Of a stretch of DNA of 64,000 nucleotides, positions 60,249 through 64,000 are shown in pieces (the first letter of the stretch is position 1; every line of letters starts with the position of its first letter). The stretch comes from CAZIKF01 sp964539825 (GTDB lineage: Bacteria > Muiribacteriota > UBA6191): positions 62,001-126,000 of the forward strand of contig CAZIKF010000002.1 of NCBI GenBank assembly GCA_964539825.1, read 5' to 3'. The translations under genes were made by a program, and so were the position numbers. The notes beneath the pieces were generated by a model. That model searched no databases. It was given only the letters and a program-made list of their open reading frames with translations, and was not told the DNA's origin.

Positions 60249-61818
60249 TTTCCAGTTCCTTTTGGAATCGCTGTAGTGAGAGAAGGTCTGGAATGGGAGA
60301 TGCGGACTTCAAATCCGTCCAGAAGGTACCTTCCCCGGCATGAATAATTCTCACTGGAAGTTTATCATCAGGAAGAGCCCGAGAAGCGAATATATAAGCG
60401 TTGAACGCATCCGCACCTCCAAAAGCGTCCACCTGTCTTGCCAGAAGATTGGCTTTTTTTTCGGCTCTCAAGCGGATAACTTCGGCCTTGGCAGTGGAGC
60501 GAATATCCTCGATTGCCGTATCGAGCTTCTGTACTTCCAGATCTACACGCGCTACTTCAAGTCGGGTCCCGGCCTCGAACTCAGCAACTTCCTTCTCTGC
60601 TTCAGCCTGAACGGATAGTCTCAAGACCCTTGTATCAGCCCTAACCTGTTCTATTTCCTGATCTACCAGCTTGATCTGCTCTTCGAGGAGAGCTTGCACC
60701 TTGGAGGTTTCCTGAATCTCCAAATTCGTTAACAACTCTTCATTATTTAGCTGAGCCTGCATGATGGGAAGTTGAATTTTCACGGGTACAAACACCCTTC
60801 GGGGGAGGGCCATAAGCACATCGAGGGGAGAATCGCGCGTATATTCAAGTAGAGTCGCCGTGAAGGAAACCTTGAAGTCCGCCCTGGTACTTCCCTGGAT
60901 CATCTTCTTGGCAGAATACTTGGAACCTTCGTTTCTAGAAGCGGAGTTGAGTTTGGGATGAATCACCCTCTCCACGAGAATATCATCCGTCCCATAGGTA
61001 TCCACCGCCTGAACCGCCCGTTGAGGAGTAAGCTCCCAGAGGACGGTAACATCTATACCTACGGTGAAACCATCCTTGGAAGGGAAGGTCACCGCTCCTC
61101 CAGACACCATATCATCACTGTCCGAACCCACGCGCGAAGATGCTGTTCTGCGTACACCCTTCTGCATTAACATATTCTGCGCCTGGGAATTCGCGGCCAC
61201 CTCACCTCGCAGCATACGTTCATCGATTGCCACACGTTTCCCGGAAGTCAGGGTATATTCGTTCAATCCGATATTGACGATCTCCACTTTATATTGCCTG
61301 GGATTGAGATAATGTACCCCGGGCTGTAGTACCCGAGTCTTGACCACACCCCCTGCCTGTCTGTCCACCAGGACCCCTACGGTCCCGGTTTCAATAATTG
61401 TTTGATCCTCAAGAGAAATTTTGAAGTGACGAGGATTCAGGCGGTATGTACCTGGCCCCAGAACCTTTCGTCGAATTCCGATCTCTCCATCTTCGGCTAG
61501 AAAGCGGTTTCCTTCCGGTTTGATTCCATCCAGGGCCGTGGCTACACCAATCTTGTTTGGAGGAATGACAACCACGGGAACTCTCTCATATTCGTATATG
61601 ACAGGGAGAATCCAGTGATAGCCGACACCCAGAACTTCTCTACGGATTCCTCTCTCACCAGCCTCGGCAAGCACACGATCAGGAGGTTTGTTGCCTCCAA
61701 ATTTTGCCACCAGAACCAGTGCTTCGTGGGGTCCAACATAGACCAGACCCGCAAAGAGACCCAGGGTACTAAGAAAGAGAACAACAGTGATTACAGCAGG
61801 AATGATCTGTTTACTCAT
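60214..61818 (-). CDS. SPFH/band-7 membrane protein 1
   Basis: 534 residues. One N-terminal span (about 7-29) is followed by three beta repeats, the later two ending in PGxxxLNPRxxK (PGTYRLNPRHFK, PGVHYLNPRQYK). A band-7 region follows (TVLWELTPQRAVQAV, about 245-330), then an acidic Gln/Glu-rich coiled coil (350-470). It belongs to the stomatin/flotillin/HflK-C superfamily that forms large membrane cages or microdomains. GGAGG lies five bases before the ATG. It overlaps the second SPFH gene by 8 bases, so the two probably form a hetero-oligomer as HflK and HflC do. Confidence 0.9.
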   Translation of the reverse strand: MSKQIIPAVITVVLFLSTLGLFAGLVYVGPHEALVLVAKFGGNKPPDRVLAEAGERGIRREVLGVGYHWILPVIYEYERVPVVVIPPNKIGVATALDGIKPEGNRFLAEDGEIGIRRKVLGPGTYRLNPRHFKISLEDQTIIETGTVGVLVDRQAGGVVKTRVLQPGVHYLNPRQYKVEIVNIGLNEYTLTSGKRVAIDERMLRGEVAANSQAQNMLMQKGVRRTASSRVGSDSDDMVSGGAVTFPSKDGFTVGIDVTVLWELTPQRAVQAVDTYGTDDILVERVIHPKLNSASRNEGSKYSAKKMIQGSTRADFKVSFTATLLEYTRDSPLDVLMALPRRVFVPVKIQLPIMQAQLNNEELLTNLEIQETSKVQALLEEQIKLVDQEIEQVRADTRVLRLSVQAEAEKEVAEFEAGTRLEVARVDLEVQKLDTAIEDIRSTAKAEVIRLRAEKKANLLARQVDAFGGADAFNAYIFASRALPDDKLPVRIIHAGEGTFWTDLKSASPIPDLLSLQRFQKELESGAETNLNTTP

Positions 61819-63298
61819 GATTCCCTCCCCGGTTTCTGGTTAACTCTTTGGCCAGGGAACTTGTATCGCTGGTTAGCAGACTTTCAATTCGAAGTCTCTG
61901 GTTGAGAGTGTAACGGGCGTAGTCTTCTCCCCCGCCGATTGACTTGACCTTGGCAGCCAACTCATCCACTTCCGCCGCTCGAACATTAAACTCCTTGTGA
62001 ATCTCGGCCTTTCCTTTTTCGACAATGGTTTCCTTCTGTACCTTGGCAGCCAGCAGATTTAGTTCGGCTATGGCGAATCTCTTATTGGCATGTTTTAAAC
62101 CGATCACCCGCTCTCCCTTGACCTTTGTCAACCGCTTTTGCTTATTGATATCTTCCTCCACGCGCGCCTGGGATTTCTTGATTTCTTCCCGGTACTTGGC
62201 TACCTGGGCATCGGACTTGACCTTCTCAATCTGTGTGAGGAGCTTGTGCCGCTTCTCCTTTTCCAAACCACGAGTGCTGATAATCTGCCGCAGCACACTC
62301 GGGGGCATGATTTTTCGTATGAGTACTGAGTAGATGTGAATCCCGAGCTCCCCACAGCGCTCCTGCAGAAGGGCCTGCAACTGCCCTTGTATACTCTGTC
62401 GAGATTTCCCGGATATATAGTCTTTGGCCTTGGACTTCGATCCAATCGACCGAACATGGGAACGGGTAAAGGGATGAATCACCTTCTTCTCCACATCCTT
62501 AAGCGATCCAATCCTGGCAAAAACCTCCGGTACTCTCGATCGCTCTACAGCCCATTCGACCGTAGCTGTGAGACGCACTTCATAGGAGTCATCACTCATG
62601 AAGCTCAAGGTGTCCTGGCCTTCAAAGTCGGTTTTCTGTTTGCGGATATTATAGGGAATGACATCATACACATAAGGATTCATATAATAAGTCCCGGGTT
62701 CTCGAACCTCGGGCTGAATTCCTTTATAACCCTTTGAGCTGAGGTATTTAAAATCCTTCTGTTCGGCTCCGATCCGATCCACGGTGATACCGACATGACC
62801 AGCGGGTACTTCAAATACAGGAAATATCTGAACCTTATAAGCGTATGGATTGATATTATATTTCCCTGGTTTGAGAACTTCCGGTACAACTCCCCGTGTG
62901 TCCTCGGGTCGATTTAGGCTGTGGTCAGCGGAATTGGCAAGAATCCGGCCTTCTTCAAGCGGCTTGCCATATTGTCGTATCAATACTCCGAAAGTTGAAG
63001 CCTCAATCTTTGTAGCACGATGTAATTCTCTCTTCCAAAGTACAGAGTTATACCAGTGCCACCCTTCGGAGAGTACTTTATACTGAATACCCTGTCCCCC
63101 GGGTTCAGCGGCGATGATGCTGCCCGGTGCCGACTCCGAGCCAATTTTGCGAATGAGGGAGAGTACATGATCGGGGGGCACATTGATTCGAAAGCCCCAA
63201 AAAAACCATCCCAACCCCAGAACGGCAGCAATCCCAACTATGGTCAAAATAGCCTTTCTGGTTTGTTCTATAGATAACTCGGGGGGTTGATTAGCCAT
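61811..63298 (-). CDS. SPFH/band-7 membrane protein 2
   Basis: 495 residues. One N-terminal span (about 16-36) is followed by an N-terminal beta region with three PG-type repeats (PGKYNINPYAYKV, PGTYYMNPYVYDV and a degenerate first copy). The band-7 core spans about 225-345 (TATVEWAVE, RSHVRSIGSKSKAKDY), then a Lys/Glu-rich coiled coil (345-450). The pattern is the same as in the partner encoded just downstream, so the pair arose by duplication. Only a weak ribosome site (GAGAG) precedes its ATG. First gene of the operon; it diverges from the CHASE2 gene across 93 bp. Confidence 0.9.
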   Translation of the reverse strand: MANQPPELSIEQTRKAILTIVGIAAVLGLGWFFWGFRINVPPDHVLSLIRKIGSESAPGSIIAAEPGGQGIQYKVLSEGWHWYNSVLWKRELHRATKIEASTFGVLIRQYGKPLEEGRILANSADHSLNRPEDTRGVVPEVLKPGKYNINPYAYKVQIFPVFEVPAGHVGITVDRIGAEQKDFKYLSSKGYKGIQPEVREPGTYYMNPYVYDVIPYNIRKQKTDFEGQDTLSFMSDDSYEVRLTATVEWAVERSRVPEVFARIGSLKDVEKKVIHPFTRSHVRSIGSKSKAKDYISGKSRQSIQGQLQALLQERCGELGIHIYSVLIRKIMPPSVLRQIISTRGLEKEKRHKLLTQIEKVKSDAQVAKYREEIKKSQARVEEDINKQKRLTKVKGERVIGLKHANKRFAIAELNLLAAKVQKETIVEKGKAEIHKEFNVRAAEVDELAAKVKSIGGGEDYARYTLNQRLRIESLLTSDTSSLAKELTRNRGGNHE

Positions 63299-63391
63299 GA
63301 AGTCACACTCTCTGTCAGGTTTGTGGGGATACTAAGATACGCTCAATTCCTGTAAACTGCAAAGAACCTAAAATGGGTGATTTGTTGCAAG

Positions 63392-64000
63392 ATGAAGCCG
63401 CGTAATTTACTCCTTTCCTGCCTCGGTGTTCCCATCCTTTCCTATCTCTTCATCCAACTCCTCTTTCTATCTTCCGAGTTACTTTTCCAAGAAACCATCA
63501 CGCGTTTTGAGAATATCTTCCTCGACCGCCTCTTCATTAGCCGCTACCGAGTGAATTCCCCAACAAACTCACTTCCTCTGCTTAGCCAGTCTCCCACTCT
63601 CCAGCAAAGAGAAAACATCGTTCTTGTCACCATTGAGTCCCGTACACTAGAGGGATTGCAGGACTTGAGGCACTTTGAAAAACCTGCGTACAAAAGCTGG
63701 AACCTGTCAAGATGGCCCTTTGATCGCAGGGTGATGGGAGAAGCGATCGAAATATTGCAAAAATACAAAGCTTCCGTCATTGGGCTTGATTTACTTTACC
63801 TGCACAAAACCGATGAGGCACAGGACAGATCCTTTGCTGAAGTGCTCAATCGCTCGACTAACGTGGTTTTAGCATCCATGTTAGAGCATACGACCTCCGG
63901 CAGGTTCATCGGGCTCAGAGAACCTCTTGAAGGGCTTCTGCGGCCAGATTTCCCTACTGGATTTGTAAACATGGCCACAGATACTGATGGGATTGTTCGA
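63392..64000 (+). CDS. CHASE2-domain sensor protein (3' partial)
   Basis: 203 codons are visible, running off the end. A membrane helix lies at about residues 5-28. The extracytoplasmic part has CHASE2 motifs: NIVLVTIESRTL, WPFDRRVMGEAI, ASVIGLDLLYL and GFVNMATDTDGIVR. CHASE2 domains usually precede an adenylate/diguanylate cyclase or a kinase, but the output domain is outside the window. An in-frame GTG at 63377 would add five residues; ATG 63392 is preferred. Confidence 0.9.
   Translation, partial: MKPRNLLLSCLGVPILSYLFIQLLFLSSELLFQETITRFENIFLDRLFISRYRVNSPTNSLPLLSQSPTLQQRENIVLVTIESRTLEGLQDLRHFEKPAYKSWNLSRWPFDRRVMGEAIEILQKYKASVIGLDLLYLHKTDEAQDRSFAEVLNRSTNVVLASMLEHTTSGRFIGLREPLEGLLRPDFPTGFVNMATDTDGIVR

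Overview
The window is bacterial. Genes are uninterrupted and tightly packed, with overlapping starts and stops, Shine-Dalgarno sites and one near-perfect sigma70-type promoter. GC looks close to half. Secreted giant proteins, a predicted lipoprotein-like peptide, SPFH membrane proteins and a CHASE2 receptor suggest an uncultivated-type Gram-negative lineage with large surface proteins. Bdellovibrionota/deltaproteobacterial, Omnitrophota, Riflebacteria and Planctomycetota are all possible; the sequence alone does not decide. A run of 100 N inside a Gly/Asp minisatellite marks an assembly gap.

Region 1 (1-49350, + strand) holds two enormous paralogous genes in tandem. Protein A (1-14141, 5' end outside the window) and the last ~4,150 residues of protein B (14695-49350, ~11,550 residues with an N-terminal signal peptide) have the same domain order: ~100-residue beta-sandwich units, Gly/Asp linker, 8-blade kelch region, one more unit, beta domains, a helical region, PKD-like domains, two PPC-like domains, an S8 (subtilisin) protease with an intact triad, an Asp-rich DxDxDG loop, a 6-blade kelch region and a terminal Calx-beta domain. 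Protein B also carries a long N-terminal half with an internal copy of the beta/helical/PKD module, a kelch region, PQQ-like propeller repeats, a 17-codon Asp tract, and two super-blocks each made of one jelly-roll domain followed by exactly 20 tandem units. These look like exported, cell-surface or matrix adhesin-proteases.

Region 2 (49366-55690, all - strand) has dprA (DNA uptake/recombination), a HEAT-repeat gene overlapping it upstream, a lone HNH endonuclease, and a single-membrane-span protein of weak PilM/GspL-like appearance.

Region 3 (55736-58514, + strand) has an orphan flagellin-like coiled-coil gene behind a consensus promoter, an atypical NAD(P)-binding SDR of TIP30 type, and a Bax-inhibitor-1 family membrane protein. 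The first and last of these, and the convergent metallo-hydrolase gene at 59138, are each followed directly at the stop codon by a ~160-bp quasi-palindrome. The copies differ from one another, but the arms within each copy stay complementary, and an apical hairpin shows a compensatory base-pair change. This is the best candidate in the window for an undescribed element.

Region 4 (59138-63298, - strand) is a compact overlapping operon: two SPFH/band-7 proteins, a small two-span membrane protein and a glyoxalase-II-like metallo-beta-lactamase-fold enzyme. With the nearby BI-1 protein it resembles the E. coli HflK/HflC-YccA set that modulates FtsH, although no ftsH is visible. A divergent CHASE2 receptor gene starts at 63392 and runs off the end.
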